The notes beneath the pieces were generated by a model that did not search any database, had not been told where the DNA came from, and was given only the letters and a program-made list of their open reading frames with translations. The position numbers were made by a program, and so were the translations under genes. DNA of 64,000 nucleotides from Streptomyces pacificus (GTDB lineage: Bacteria; Actinomycetota; Actinomycetes; Streptomycetales; Streptomycetaceae), in the NCBI RefSeq assembly GCF_011766325.1, contig NZ_BLLG01000001.1, positions 248,001-312,000 on the forward strand, given 5' to 3'. The stretch's first letter is position 1. Every line of letters begins with the position of its first letter. Of this stretch, positions 27,705 to 38,155 are shown piece by piece.

Positions 27705-29108
27705 GTGTTGACTGCGCTCTCTGTACGTCGGCGGGGCGCCGCCCGGCTCGCCGTGACGGCCGTGGTGTCCGGCTTGTTCGCGGCCGGTGCCATAGCCTCC
27801 GCGGGGTCCGCGGCCGCCGAGGACATCCCTCAGCACCAGGGCGGTGCGACCGCGACACTGGACGGCCTGACCACCTTCGACCGCGCCGTCCTGCACGACG
27901 GCGGACAGCGGCACGAACTGCCCGCTGGTCTGTTCGAGATGACCGTCGACGGCGGCGGCAGACTCAAGACGTACTGCGTCGACATGCACAACCCCACGCA
28001 GCCGCAGGCCAGATACCTGGAGACGCCCTGGGAGCAGACCTCGCTCGGCCGCAACAGCGATGCGGGGAAGATCCAGTGGATCCTGCAGCACTCGTATCCA
28101 CAGGTCGACGACCTGGTGGCGCTTGCCGAGCGGGCCGGTACCGGTCCGCTCACCGAGCGGACCGCGGCGGCCGGCACCCAGGTCGCGATCTGGCGGTACT
28201 CGGACGATGCCGGGGTCGAGGCGCTCGATCCCGCGGCAGAGCAACTGGCCGACTGGCTCGAGAGCAAGGCCGAACGCATCGACGAGCCCCGCGCCTCGCT
28301 GAGCCTCGAACCGAACGCGGTCTCGGGGAAGGCGGGCGGGCGGCTCGGGCCGATAACGGTCCGTACCGACGCGGACAGTGTGACGGTGACACCGCCCGTG
28401 GACTCCGCGGCCAGTGGCGTCATCGTGACCGACCAGGCGGGCAGTCCCCTCACCACCGCGGTCGACGGCAGCAGGCTGTACTTCGACGTTCCGGACGGGG
28501 CCATCGACGGCAGCGCGGCCCTGAGCCTGCAGGCCAGCACCAGTGTGCCGGTGGGGCGGGCCTTCTCCGGGGCGACCAAGAGCCAGACGCAGATCCTGGC
28601 AGGCTCCAGCCGCTCCACGGTCTCCGCGACGGCCACCGCCACCTGGGCCGGCAAGGGCCCCATACCCGCACTCACCGCGAAGAAGAACTGCGCCGCCGGC
28701 GGCATCGACATCACGGCCACCAACAGGGGCGACGAGCAGTTCACCTTCGGGCTGCAGGGTGTCGAGCACGCCATAGCGCCCGGTGAGTCCCGCACCGTGA
28801 CCGTCCCCGTGCCCGAGGACCAGGCCTACGACTTCACGGTCTCCGGGCAGGACGGCTTCTCGAAGCACTTCAAGGGCGTGCTGGACTGCAAGACCACCGG
28901 CAGTGCCGGTCCGCTCCCGGACCAGCCGGCGCCTCAGCCCAGCGCCTTCTCGGCCGGAAGCACGGGCATCGACGACAACCTCGCGGCGACCGGCGCCTCC
29001 CCTGCCACCCCGGTCATCGTGGGCACGGCCATCGCACTCGTGGTCGTCGGCGGCGCCGCGGTGCTGTTCGTGCACACGAGGAAGGCACCCTCGAAGGAGG
29101 ACGACTGA
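27705..29108 (+). CDS. Sortase-anchored TQXA (thioester) surface protein, LAATG motif
   Basis: A 467-residue secreted wall protein. Signal peptide: RRRGAARLAVTAVVSGLFAAGAIASAGSAAA. The thioester domain has Cys91 in TYCVDMHNPTQPQ and Gln159 in TQVAIW, the pair that forms an internal Cys-Gln thioester able to couple to host or surface amines. Two beta-rich segments follow. The C-terminus has LAATGAS (class E sortase signal LAxTG), a TM helix (VIVGTAIALVVVGGAAVLFV) and a RKAPSKEDD tail. The GTG at 27705 is preferred over an upstream ATG because AAGGGGA is 6 bases before it and the signal peptide then starts correctly. Confidence 0.93.
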   Translation: MLTALSVRRRGAARLAVTAVVSGLFAAGAIASAGSAAAEDIPQHQGGATATLDGLTTFDRAVLHDGGQRHELPAGLFEMTVDGGGRLKTYCVDMHNPTQPQARYLETPWEQTSLGRNSDAGKIQWILQHSYPQVDDLVALAERAGTGPLTERTAAAGTQVAIWRYSDDAGVEALDPAAEQLADWLESKAERIDEPRASLSLEPNAVSGKAGGRLGPITVRTDADSVTVTPPVDSAASGVIVTDQAGSPLTTAVDGSRLYFDVPDGAIDGSAALSLQASTSVPVGRAFSGATKSQTQILAGSSRSTVSATATATWAGKGPIPALTAKKNCAAGGIDITATNRGDEQFTFGLQGVEHAIAPGESRTVTVPVPEDQAYDFTVSGQDGFSKHFKGVLDCKTTGSAGPLPDQPAPQPSAFSAGSTGIDDNLAATGASPATPVIVGTAIALVVVGGAAVLFVHTRKAPSKEDD

Positions 29109-29189
29109 ACGGGCCCGCCGGGGCGCGCCCGACGCGCGCCCTGACGCCGCTCCGCAGGGACGGGTGGACTCGACCCGGAAAACGGACGC

Positions 29190-29265
29190 GCAGTCGGGTC
29201 GCCCGGGGGAATCTCACCCCGGGCTCCCACGGAACCGCATGTGACGGTCTCCCGCCATACGGCTC
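29190..29265 (-). ncRNA. 3' end of a group II intron: domain V (29232-29265) and VI
   Basis: On the minus strand a 34-nt hairpin GAGCCGTATGGCGG-GAGA-CCGTCA followed by CATGCGGTTC forms a domain V: AGC triad at the base, GNRA tetraloop and a 2-nt bulge, with all stem positions paired (three G-U). It is followed by domain VI-like GCCCGGGG..CCCCGGGC and gacccgac near 29190, the likely intron 3' boundary. The 5' domains are absent. Confidence 0.75.
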
Positions 29266-29384
29266 TCGTCGTTCCGGGCCTCGCCCCTGCCGGGGTCGCC
29301 CAGGTCCGGTGGGCGAAGCACTTCGGGCGCACGGTGTGGCCCAACTCAGGCACCGGAAACCGGCCCCGACGGTTGCCGTCCCTG

Positions 29385-29620
29385 CCGTACACCGTCCCTG
29401 CCGTACGTGATCCCGGTCTTGTCCGGATGCAGTTCCAGACCGACCCCGGCCATCCTGGACCGCAGTGCGGCCAGGACCCGTTCCGCTTCCGCCGGGGTGC
29501 TGGAGTGCACCACCGCATCGTCGGCGTCACGCTCGAGCGTGCAGCCCGGGTGGTACTCCCGGGCCGTCCACGCGTCGAACGCAGCAGGCAGAAGCAGGTT
29601 CGCCGAGATGCCTGAGGCAG
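29385..29620 (-). pseudogene. Fragment of group II intron reverse transcriptase/maturase
   Basis: Reads ISANLLLPAAFDAWTAREYHPGCTLERDADDAVVHSSTPAEAERVLAALRSRMAGVGLELHPDKT, which is RT blocks 4-6 of group II maturases. The YADD catalytic box appears as DADD (Tyr to Asp). N-terminal RT blocks and the X domain are missing; a 14-bp duplication (gtacggcagggacg) follows. Together with the downstream domain V it is an intron fossil. Confidence 0.8.
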
Positions 29621-29845
29621 TGCGACAGCGAGGCGCGGCGCCGCCGGGCATCGCCGCGGTGCCGTCGCCTCTGCCTCGGTCCCTCCCGCGCGTGCGCCCC
29701 AGCCCGCCCGAACGCCTCCGGGGACCGGCCCGGTCCACCGCGGGTGTGTCACTGCCGCCGACCCGTGGTGGAAGACGAGCGAGACGCATGTTCGTCGTGA
29801 GCGAAGACGACCGTGGTCCATGGCCGCCGCTGCCAGGGTGTGCTC

Positions 29846-30373
29846 ATGAAGACAACACCGGATGGACGGCCGATCCCGCCCGCGCATGCCGACGAGCGCG
29901 CCATGCTGGAAGCGTGGCTGGACTTTCACCGCGCGACTCTGGCCCTGAAGTGTTCGGGCCTCAAAGACGATCAATTACGGCTGGCTGCGGCGTCACCGTC
30001 GTCGATGACGCTGCTCGGTCTCGTTCAGCACATGGCCGAGGTGGAGCGCAACTGGTTCCAGCGCGTGTTCGCAGGTCTGACCGTGTCGCCTGTCTTCGGG
30101 GAGGGCAATCCCGACGGCTTCGTCCTTCAGCCGGAACGAGGACTCGACGTGGTGACGGCTGCATGGCAGGCGGAGGTCGCCCGGGGGCGTCAGCTGATCG
30201 CTGACGCGTCGCTGGACGACTCCGGCCACCTGTCCGAGCAGGAAGCGGGTCACATCGGCGATCGACGAGTGTCCCTGCGCTGGATCATGGTGCACATGAT
30301 CGAGGAGTACGCACGCCACAACGGTCATGCCGACCTCATCCGGGAGCAGGTCGACGGAGTGACCGGCGTGTGA
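29846..30373 (+). CDS. DinB/DUF664-family protein
   Basis: A 175-residue four-helix-bundle protein of the DinB-like superfamily: [82 protein letters not shown]. The three spaced His ([11 protein letters not shown]) form the usual metal site. Actinobacterial members are often thiol-dependent S-transferases or stress proteins; the substrate is unknown. The ATG at 29846 follows AGGGTG. Monocistronic, with a hairpin downstream. Confidence 0.85.
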   Translation: MKTTPDGRPIPPAHADERAMLEAWLDFHRATLALKCSGLKDDQLRLAAASPSSMTLLGLVQHMAEVERNWFQRVFAGLTVSPVFGEGNPDGFVLQPERGLDVVTAAWQAEVARGRQLIADASLDDSGHLSEQEAGHIGDRRVSLRWIMVHMIEEYARHNGHADLIREQVDGVTGV

Positions 30374-30653
30374 GACGGGCCGGCGCTGCCGGAAGGGCTG
30401 CGCCGGCACAGGTGTTCCTCTCGGCCGGTGGAGCCCGCCCGGAGATCGCCATGGGCCTCGAACCGGAACGCGGAGCATGTGACCATCCACACCACTACCC
30501 GGGCCACGACCGCGGCCGGTGACGGATCGGCTACCGAAGGGATCCGTGAAGCGGCAGGTCGCGGAGCCCGCGCCATACGGGTTTCGTTCCCGGGGTGGCG
30601 GTACGGCAAGATGGGGTGTATCTGCCCACTCACTGATTGCCGGACGGTTTCTC
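30374..30653. other. Intergenic between DinB gene and ettA
   Basis: Begins with a terminator hairpin (gccggcgc 30379-30386, gcgccggc 30400-30407). The rest forms the ettA leader, 245 bp, with no clear attenuator; an AT-richer patch at 30605-30650 may hold the promoter. Confidence 0.55.
30379..30407 (+). terminator. Terminator after the DinB gene
   Basis: GCCGGCGC - 13 nt - GCGCCGGC six bases after the stop codon. Confidence 0.65.
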
Positions 30654-32318
<1,665 letters not shown>

Positions 32319-32330
32319 GGCAGGCAGCAC

Positions 32331-32768
32331 GTGGCTCGCCATATCTACAGCTGTCCCCTGCGCTGGTCGGACATGGACGCCTTCGGGCACGTCAACAACG
32401 TGGTCTTCCTCCGCTATCTGGAGGAAGCCCGCATCGACTTCATGTTCCGGCTGGCGCCGGGGAACGGTTCGCCGTCGTTCTCCGGCGGGTCCGTCGTGGC
32501 CCGTCATGAGATCGACTATGTGCGTCCGCTGGTGCACCGCCACGAGCCGGTGACCGTCGAGTCCTGGGTGACGAAGATCGGCGCGGCGTCGCTCACGATC
32601 GCCTACGAGATCAAGGACCCGGGACAGGTGTACGTACGGGCGTCGACCGTCGTCGTCCCGTACGACCTGTCGGCCGGGCGCCCGCGCCGCATCACCGCCG
32701 AGGAGAAGTCCTTCCTCCGGGAGTACCTGGACGAGGAGCGGGGCGTGAAGGACGCGCTCGCGGCATGA
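32331..32768 (+). CDS. Acyl-CoA thioesterase (4HBT hotdog fold)
   Basis: A 145-residue hotdog-fold thioesterase: CPLRWSDMDAFGHVNNVVFLRYLEEARIDFMF (catalytic Asp and the HVNN helix), VVARHEIDYVRPLVHRHEPVTVESWVTKIGAASLTIAYEI. Likely hydrolyses short acyl-CoAs or 4-hydroxybenzoyl-CoA-type substrates. GTG start with AGGCAGG upstream, 12 bases after ettA. The stop overlaps the next gene (ATGA). The ettA-thioesterase order is, as I recall, conserved in actinomycetes. Confidence 0.92.
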   Translation: MARHIYSCPLRWSDMDAFGHVNNVVFLRYLEEARIDFMFRLAPGNGSPSFSGGSVVARHEIDYVRPLVHRHEPVTVESWVTKIGAASLTIAYEIKDPGQVYVRASTVVVPYDLSAGRPRRITAEEKSFLREYLDEERGVKDALAA

Positions 32769-33433
32769 CCGCGCCGGTGCAGACCCTTCGGCTGGCCGAT
32801 GCCCGGGAGGCGGCGGACCTCGCCGCCTTCCTCGGCCGGCTGATCCACTACGACCGGGCGGCCGCGGTGCGGCTGCAGGCCGGCGGGGGCGCGCTCGCCG
32901 TGTTCGGCCGACCGCCGTCGTTCGAGGTCCTCGCGATCCGGACGGCGCGGCTGGCGGAACCGGTCGGGCTGGACGTCACGGTGTCCGCGGGCGAACTTCT
33001 GGAGTCGGTCGGGGGTTCGCGGCTCTCCGTGCCGACCGCCGTCACCGGCCCCCCGTGGACGGGTGTGCTGCCTCCTCGGGGAGGCTGGCGGGAGATGCCG
33101 GGACTCCCCGCCCCCGACCGGCTGCGGGGAGCGGTGGCAGCCGCGGTCGCCGAGTTCCGCGCACGGGACGAGGCGCTGCCCGCCGGGCACCGCTCCCGCG
33201 CCGAACGCGACCGGATCGGCCGCGAGATCTGGTCCAGGCCCCTCGGCGACACGGGGCTGCCGCTCCGGGCGGTGCACGCCGCGCAGGCGCTGGGCTTCCT
33301 CCGGCCCGCCCCGCACGATGCCCCCGCTCCCGCGCTGCTGGCCGCGGGCGGCTGGCTCCGGCTGCGGACGCCGTTCGGATCGGTCGCGGTGCGCGGGGCC
33401 GGGCTTGGCACGCTGGAGGTCACCCTGGTCTGA
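32765..33433 (+). CDS. Hypothetical protein coupled to the thioesterase
   Basis: A 222-residue Ala/Arg-rich soluble protein: TLRLADAREAADLAAFLGRLIHYDRAAAVRLQAGGGALAVFGRPPSFEVLAIRTARL, then LLESVGGSRLSVPTAVTGPPWTGVLPPRGGW and LRAVHAAQALGFL, ending LRTPFGSVAVRGAGLGTLEVTLV. No catalytic or membrane motif. It resembles conserved Streptomyces hypotheticals found after the EttA/thioesterase pair. ATGA overlap implies coupled expression. Confidence 0.85.
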   Translation: MTAPVQTLRLADAREAADLAAFLGRLIHYDRAAAVRLQAGGGALAVFGRPPSFEVLAIRTARLAEPVGLDVTVSAGELLESVGGSRLSVPTAVTGPPWTGVLPPRGGWREMPGLPAPDRLRGAVAAAVAEFRARDEALPAGHRSRAERDRIGREIWSRPLGDTGLPLRAVHAAQALGFLRPAPHDAPAPALLAAGGWLRLRTPFGSVAVRGAGLGTLEVTLV

Positions 33434-33917
33434 TCCGGGGACGCCCGGCTCGGGCCGCGGCACTTCCCGTTCGGTGTGCCGGGGTTCGCCCCGGTCTGCT
33501 CCGGGAAGTCCCGCTCCGGTCGGCGCTTCCGCTCCGACCTCGACCCGTCCGGACCCCGCCCGGAGGCTGCTGGGTCCGGACCCGGACCCGGGCATGAGCT
33601 GCCGCCGGATCGGTTCCGGCGGGCCTGGCCGGCGCCGGGCCCGCTTCCGCTTGCGGCAGCGCCGCTCTGTTGTGCCGCCGCGGTGCGTGTTCCGGTCGGC
33701 CGGGAGCGGACAGGAGCAGACGGGAGCGGACGGGAGCAGACGGGAGCGGAGGGGGGCAGACGGGAGCGGACAGGAGCAGGCGCGGGAGGCGGCCCCGGCT
33801 GATCCGGGCGTGGGCCCGGGGCGACATGATCGCGACGGGCCGGGTGAGGCGCTCGGGGACTGCTGCGGGTGGTGCCGGGACGCCGACGGGAGATGTCGGG
33901 CACGGGCCCGGGGAGGG
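33434..33917. other. Intergenic region with 10-bp repeats
   Basis: Between convergent operons. GC-rich, containing the 10-bp repeat block at 33702-33781; several frames are open but none has protein-like content. Confidence 0.6.
33702..33781 (+). repeat. Eight 10-bp tandem repeats
   Basis: The unit gggagc[ga]gac repeats eight times with alternating g/a at position 7 and few mismatches. Confidence 0.9.
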
Positions 33918-34325
33918 TCAGCCCGCGGTGTTCACCATCGACGCGGCGGCGTAGGTGAGGTAGTCCCAGAGCTGCCGCTCGTGCTCCTCAGCGAGGCCGA
34001 GTTCGTCGACGGCGGTCCGCATGTGCCGGAGCCAGGCGTCGTGCGCGGCCCTGTCGACGGTGAACGGAGCGTGGCGCATACGGAGGCGGGGGTGGCCGCG
34101 GTGGTCGCTGTAGGTGCGCGGCCCGCCCCAGTACTGCATCAGGAAGAGCCTGAGGCGTTCCTCGGCCGGTCCCAGGTCCTCCTCCGGGTACATCGGCCGC
34201 AGCAGGGGGTCCCCGGCGACGCCCTGGTAGAACCGCCGGACCAGGCGGCGGAAGGTCTCCTCGCCGCCGACCTGCTCGTAGAAGGTCTGCTCCTGAAGTG
34301 TGCCCCGCCGAATCTCGTTCACCAC
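33918..34325 (-). CDS. glbO: Group II truncated haemoglobin (GlbO-like)
   Basis: A 135-residue haem protein of the TrHbO class, linked to O2/NO handling and respiration in actinobacteria. It carries [77 protein letters not shown]. The proximal His lies in LRMRHAPF, and the WGGP and Tyr-rich distal pocket are typical. Normal length. Monocistronic, leftward. Confidence 0.94.
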   Translation of the reverse strand: MVNEIRRGTLQEQTFYEQVGGEETFRRLVRRFYQGVAGDPLLRPMYPEEDLGPAEERLRLFLMQYWGGPRTYSDHRGHPRLRMRHAPFTVDRAAHDAWLRHMRTAVDELGLAEEHERQLWDYLTYAAASMVNTAG

Positions 34326-34504
34326 TCCATGCTCTCAGACGGACCGGCGGAGGACCCGGGCCCTAGGACCTCCGGCCGGAAGCCGCCCTCCGGTCGCACA
34401 CCGCGCCCCGGTTGCGGACGCGCCCCGGCCAGGAGATGGCGGCCTCGGGCCGCGGGCGCACGCGCGGGTACTCGTCCCCGGTGCCGGCCCTGCCGTCTTC
34501 GTGC

Positions 34505-34981
34505 ATGCGGGTCAGACGGCTGACCCGCAGCACGACGCTGAGCATGGCGGTGGGGCAGTACAACGACCTGCGCGCCGCGCTCGCCGAGGAGGAAGATGCC
34601 CGCGCCGAGCGCAACCGAGCCCGGCACCCGGTCGACCTCCGGTGGGAGGCGCTGGCCGATCCGAACAGCAAGGGCAGCTGGCTGCACGGCCACCACGCCT
34701 AAGTGGTCGCCGTGGACAACGCGCACCGTGCGATCGACGCGTGGAAGTCCCCCGCCGAGACCTTGATGCGCCAGGCGTCCCTGCGCCGGGGAGAGGACGC
34801 CGACCTGATGGCCGACGCCTACGAGCAGTACATCCTCCCCGTCGGCCACCCCCCGGTGACCAAGCCCGACATCGACGCCGAGGCGGAGGCCGCCCGACTG
34901 CACGAGGAACTGGACGCCGAGCACGCCCGCCGCAAGACCCACGCCGCCGAGACCCTCGTCCTGACCGCCGGGGAGATTTGA
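34505..34981 (+). pseudogene. Nonsense-interrupted gene (TAA at 34700-34702)
   Basis: Two halves lie in the same frame, separated only by TAA. The first is LTRSTTLSMAVGQYNDLRAALAEEEDARAERNRARHPVDLRWEALADPNSKGSWLHGHHA, the second VVAVDNAHRAIDAWKSPAETLMRQASLRRGEDADLMADAYEQYILPVGHPPVTKPDIDAEAEAARLHEELDAEHARRKTHAAE. The sequence character continues smoothly, so a Gln CAA to TAA change is the simplest reading. The second half could still be made from GTG 34703. Helical, charged, unknown family. Coupled to the small membrane protein downstream. Confidence 0.7.
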
Positions 34982-35154
34982 TGAAGACCGCACTCGACGT
35001 GCTGTACGTGCTGATCTGCCTGGGTGTCCTCTTCACCGGGATCGCCGTCATGCTGCACTTGCGTGGCGAGCACGAGCACCCCGCCGACTGCCGCCCCTGC
35101 CGCCCTCTCAACAAGCTCTCCCGCTGGGCTCCAAAAGGGCGCAGCACCACGTGA
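34981..35154 (+). CDS. Small single-pass membrane protein
   Basis: A 57-residue protein: MKTALDVLYVLICLGVLFTGIAVMLHL is a TM helix, followed by a cytoplasmic HEHPADCRPCRPLNKLSRWAPKGRS segment with a CxxC pair. It overlaps the interrupted gene upstream (stop and start share bases) and is followed by a terminator. Function unknown. Confidence 0.65.
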   Translation: MKTALDVLYVLICLGVLFTGIAVMLHLRGEHEHPADCRPCRPLNKLSRWAPKGRSTT

Positions 35155-35186
35155 GTATCCACCCCGATTGATCCGCATCAGCGAAG

Positions 35187-35215
35187 GCCCGCAGCCGTTG
35201 GAGTCGGCTGCGGGC
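35187..35215. terminator. Hairpin between convergent genes
   Basis: gcccgcagcc - gttggagtc - ggctgcgggc, 10-bp arms, flanked by gcgaa/ttcgc that can extend the stem. Serves the small membrane protein (+) and possibly the gene ending at 35263 (-). Confidence 0.75.
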
Positions 35216-35262
35216 ATTCGCCATGACTGTACGGCGTGGCACCAACCTCATGAGACGGCACA

Positions 35263-36792
35263 TCAGGACTGGAGAAGCTGGTCGACGGGTGCGTAGTCGT
35301 CAGTAAGTAGTGTGGCGTCGCCGATCCAGGAGGCGAGATCGTTGCCTGTGGCGATTCTCCAGCCGGTTTGCCGGGCGTCCAACGCATCCTGGGCAGCGCG
35401 CAGGTCGATCGGCTGGGTGGAGGCGATCACCACCAGGTTGCCGCCCCGGGCGGTGCCGCTCGGGGTGGTGCCGCTCGGGGCGGTGCCGATGTCGGAGGGC
35501 TTGCCGATGAGGGCGACGTGCTCGAAGGTCGCGCGAAGGGTGGCTGCTTCGGCACGTGCAAAGGCCAGGTCGCCGTGGTCGATGAGGTTGGCGACGTACA
35601 GCCCGTCCTCGTCGAGCACGCGCCGCACGTCGGCCATCGCCTCCAGAGTGGTGAGGTGCCACGGCACGCTGACACCCCCGAAGGCATCGCCAACGACAAG
35701 GTCACGGCTGCCTGCGTCTAGCCGTCGCAGACCGAGTCGGCCGTCCTCGACGCGTACGGTGACACCGGGGGCCGACCTCAGCCCGAGTCGGTCGCGGTCG
35801 ACGCGTGCAACTCCGCCGTCGATCTCGGAGACCGCACTGCGCGTCCCCGGCCGGGTGGCCGCGAGGTACCGGGGGATCGTCAGCCCGCCACCGCCGAGGT
35901 GATGGGCGGAGAGGGGGGCACCTTCAGGAAAGGCGGTGTCGACCACTGACACGATGGCGCGCACATACGTGAACTCCAGGTGCGTCGGATCGTCGAGGTC
36001 GACGTAGGAGTGCCGCAGGCCGTCGAGGACGAGGACGCGGCCGCCACTCCGGTCGGGGTCCGCCACGACCCGTACGCAGTGGTACCGGGTCTCCGTGTCG
36101 CAGCCCCCGGGCGCAACCGTAGCGGCAAGGCTGCCGACGACGAGCGCGAGGGTCAGGGCCGTGGTGCCGCGCCACGTGCGTGTTCGCCACCCGATCAGCA
36201 CCGAACCGACGACCAGCAGCGTTCCCAGGCCGATCAGAATGCCGCTGACCGGCCAGCGGGACATGAGCACGAACCCGGTGAGGACCGTGCCGACGATGGC
36301 GCCGACAGTCCCGACGCCGGACAGGCGGCCGACCACGCTCCCGGTCTCAGCAAGGTTGGTGAGACGCAGCTTGGTCACGATCGGCGTCACCGCGGAGAGC
36401 AGGGCGCCCGGCACCAGGATGGTCAGCGACGCAAGCAGCAAGAGCATTGGCGGCGCCCACTCCGCAGTGGCGCGCAGCACAGCGGGAGTGAGCGCCACGA
36501 CCACCCCCGATACCCCCAGCGACGGACCTATGAGCCAGCGTGGATCGACCCGGTCGGCGATGAGACCACCCAGCCAGGAACCGAGGGCGATCGCAGTAAG
36601 GGCGATGCCGATCACCATCGTGCTGGTTTCGAGAGTGAGGCCGAGGTACGGAGCCAGCAGTCGCAAAGCGGCGATCTCGACCACCAGGACCGCAGCCGAG
36701 CAGCCGAAGACAAGTACCGCGGCCACACGCGGACCCAGACCGTAGGCGCGAGGCGTGCCCTTGGCGGCAGGCGAGGAGGACGATCTGGTCAC
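35263..36792 (-). CDS. Membrane-anchored spermidine synthase-like protein (MFS-type TM + methyltransferase fold)
   Basis: A 509-residue fusion. The first 220 residues carry seven or eight TM helices (VAAVLVFGCSAAVLVVEIAALRLLAPYLG, TLETSTMVIGIALTAIALGSWLGGLIAD, and others), ending before CDTETRYHC. The rest is a spermidine synthase/Rossmann fold: RVLVLDGLRHSYVDLDDPTHLEFTYVRAI, then LGGGGLTIPRYLAATRPGTRSAVSEIDGGVARV and DLVVGDAFGGVSVPWHLTTLEAM, with the Asp/Glu set for a decarboxylated-SAM-like donor. The substrate is unproven. The GTG at 36792 has AAGGA eight bases upstream; ATG 36801 lies in the ribosome site. Confidence 0.88.
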   Translation of the reverse strand: MTRSSSSPAAKGTPRAYGLGPRVAAVLVFGCSAAVLVVEIAALRLLAPYLGLTLETSTMVIGIALTAIALGSWLGGLIADRVDPRWLIGPSLGVSGVVVALTPAVLRATAEWAPPMLLLLASLTILVPGALLSAVTPIVTKLRLTNLAETGSVVGRLSGVGTVGAIVGTVLTGFVLMSRWPVSGILIGLGTLLVVGSVLIGWRTRTWRGTTALTLALVVGSLAATVAPGGCDTETRYHCVRVVADPDRSGGRVLVLDGLRHSYVDLDDPTHLEFTYVRAIVSVVDTAFPEGAPLSAHHLGGGGLTIPRYLAATRPGTRSAVSEIDGGVARVDRDRLGLRSAPGVTVRVEDGRLGLRRLDAGSRDLVVGDAFGGVSVPWHLTTLEAMADVRRVLDEDGLYVANLIDHGDLAFARAEAATLRATFEHVALIGKPSDIGTAPSGTTPSGTARGGNLVVIASTQPIDLRAAQDALDARQTGWRIATGNDLASWIGDATLLTDDYAPVDQLLQS

Positions 36793-37001
36793 GGGTGACA
36801 TCCTTGTGTGCGTCGGCGTACAGGCGCACTGACCGTATCCACCGCTCATGATCACCCGGAAATGTCTGATCGGTGCACTTGACCCCGTGGACCCAGGGGC
36901 CTTAGAGGTCGTTTTCTCCCGTTGTTTCATCCCGTAATGCGGACTTCATCGCGTGATGTCGGGTCGCGCCAGGAGAGCCCCACGTGAAGGGGGCCTCCGG
37001 C

Positions 37002-37350
37002 CGCGTCGGTGTACTCGCGCACCGCCAAGGTCCACGAGACGCTGGGCGACCACCGGGCCGCCGCCGAGCACTACGCGCTGGCCGCCACGGCCCGCCCCGC
37101 CGATACGTACGCGCGAATCGTCGCCCTGGACCTGGTCGCGGGTGCCGAGATGCACCTCAAGCGCGGCAGCATCGAGCAGGCGTGCGCCACCTGGCATCAG
37201 GCCATCGACCACATGGACGGCGTCCGCTCCGTCCGGACCCGTAAGGCCGTCTCACGGATGCGCGGCGACCTCGCGCGCTTCCGGGCCCGCGGCCTTCGAT
37301 GCGTGGCAGAACTCGACGAACGCGGACGCAGTTTCCTCGACGACACCTGA
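37002..37350 (+). pseudogene. C-terminal fragment of an XRE/TPR-type regulator
   Basis: VYSRTAKVHETLGDHRAAAEHYALAATARPADTYARIVALDLVAGAEMHLKRGSIEQACATWHQAIDHMDGVRSVRTRKAVSRMRGDLARFRARGLRCVAELDERG is the last TPR segment and C-terminal helix of the roughly 400-residue Streptomyces HTH-TPR regulators. The HTH and first repeats are missing and no proper start exists. The last 99 bases overlap the end of the Nudix gene. Confidence 0.75.
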
Positions 37351-38106
37351 GCGATGCGCCGGACCTCGATGCGCCGCGGCGTAGCGACGGACGATCGGCT
37401 CCAGGTAGTCCGCGTGCGGACCGCTCAGGCCGGCCAGCTCGCCCGGTGATCGCACCAGCGCAATGCCGTCGAGTTCGGGTTCACGCCCGCGGGCTCGCTC
37501 GGCGTCCACAGCGGCGGCGAAGCGTGCACGCACCGCCGCCTCGGGAAGGACCGGGGCAAGGTAGGTCAGACCGATACTGCCGTTCTCGCCGCGCGTGACC
37601 ACCCACAGCCTCAACGCCTCGGGGGCCGCGTCAATCCCCAACTCCTCGACCAGCTCCCGCGCGGCCTGGCCGGCCAGGGCCGGCTCGTTCAGCTCTGCGC
37701 CCTCCCGCGGCGGTTCCACGGAACCTCCCGGCAGCTGCCACCGGCCCGGGGCAGCCGTAGAAGACGACATCCTCGCCGCCAGCACCCGGCCGTCATCGGT
37801 CGGCTGGACGACGTTCACGAACAACGAGGGCAGCGCCGTGGCGCCGGGAACGCGCCGCAGTGCGTAGTGCCGGTAGGTCACCCGCACCCAGGAGAGCCGC
37901 ACCATGCGCGGGCCCGTCCACTCCAGCCCCCCACAGGCCACCACAGGCCCGTCGAAGAGGGTCGGGTTGGTCTGGACCGCCTTGTTCCACACGCTGTCTC
38001 TCGCCGATTCATCCGCAGGTGACAGTGGCGGTTCCACGGCCTCCGTGAGCTGGAGCCGTTCAACGTCGAAGAGGTCAATACCCACGGGGGGCAGCGTCTC
38101 GGTCAC
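37252..38106 (-). CDS. Nudix hydrolase
   Basis: A 284-residue protein: MVRLSWVRVTYRHYALRRVPG, PSLFVNVVQPTDDGRVLAARMSS, WQLPGGSVEPP, then the Nudix helix QAARELVEELGIDAAPEALRLWVVTRGE. The Nudix box (GX5EX7REUXEEXGU) is present with an insertion between Gly and the REUXEE part. It probably hydrolyses a nucleoside diphosphate derivative; the substrate is unknown. The GTG at 38106 is the best start, with a weak ribosome site. The last 30 residues overlap a decayed regulator on the other strand, so the C-terminus may be newly acquired. Confidence 0.85.
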   Translation of the reverse strand: MTETLPPVGIDLFDVERLQLTEAVEPPLSPADESARDSVWNKAVQTNPTLFDGPVVACGGLEWTGPRMVRLSWVRVTYRHYALRRVPGATALPSLFVNVVQPTDDGRVLAARMSSSTAAPGRWQLPGGSVEPPREGAELNEPALAGQAARELVEELGIDAAPEALRLWVVTRGENGSIGLTYLAPVLPEAAVRARFAAAVDAERARGREPELDGIALVRSPGELAGLSGPHADYLEPIVRRYAAAHRGPAHRSGVVEETASAFVEFCHASKAAGPEAREVAAHP

Positions 38107-38155
38107 CGGGTCATCGTAGAACCCTGACGGCCTCTCCCCCGGTCCGAGCCAGCGG

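Noticed and set aside
29346..29789. Intact minus-strand 147-residue gene
   Set aside because: Only part resembles a group II RT; no ribosome site, key residue changed and domains missing, so it is called as a fragment.
30408..30653. Possible antibiotic-responsive attenuator or riboswitch before ettA
   Set aside because: No leader peptide plus terminator/antiterminator pair could be drawn by eye, and EttA is housekeeping.
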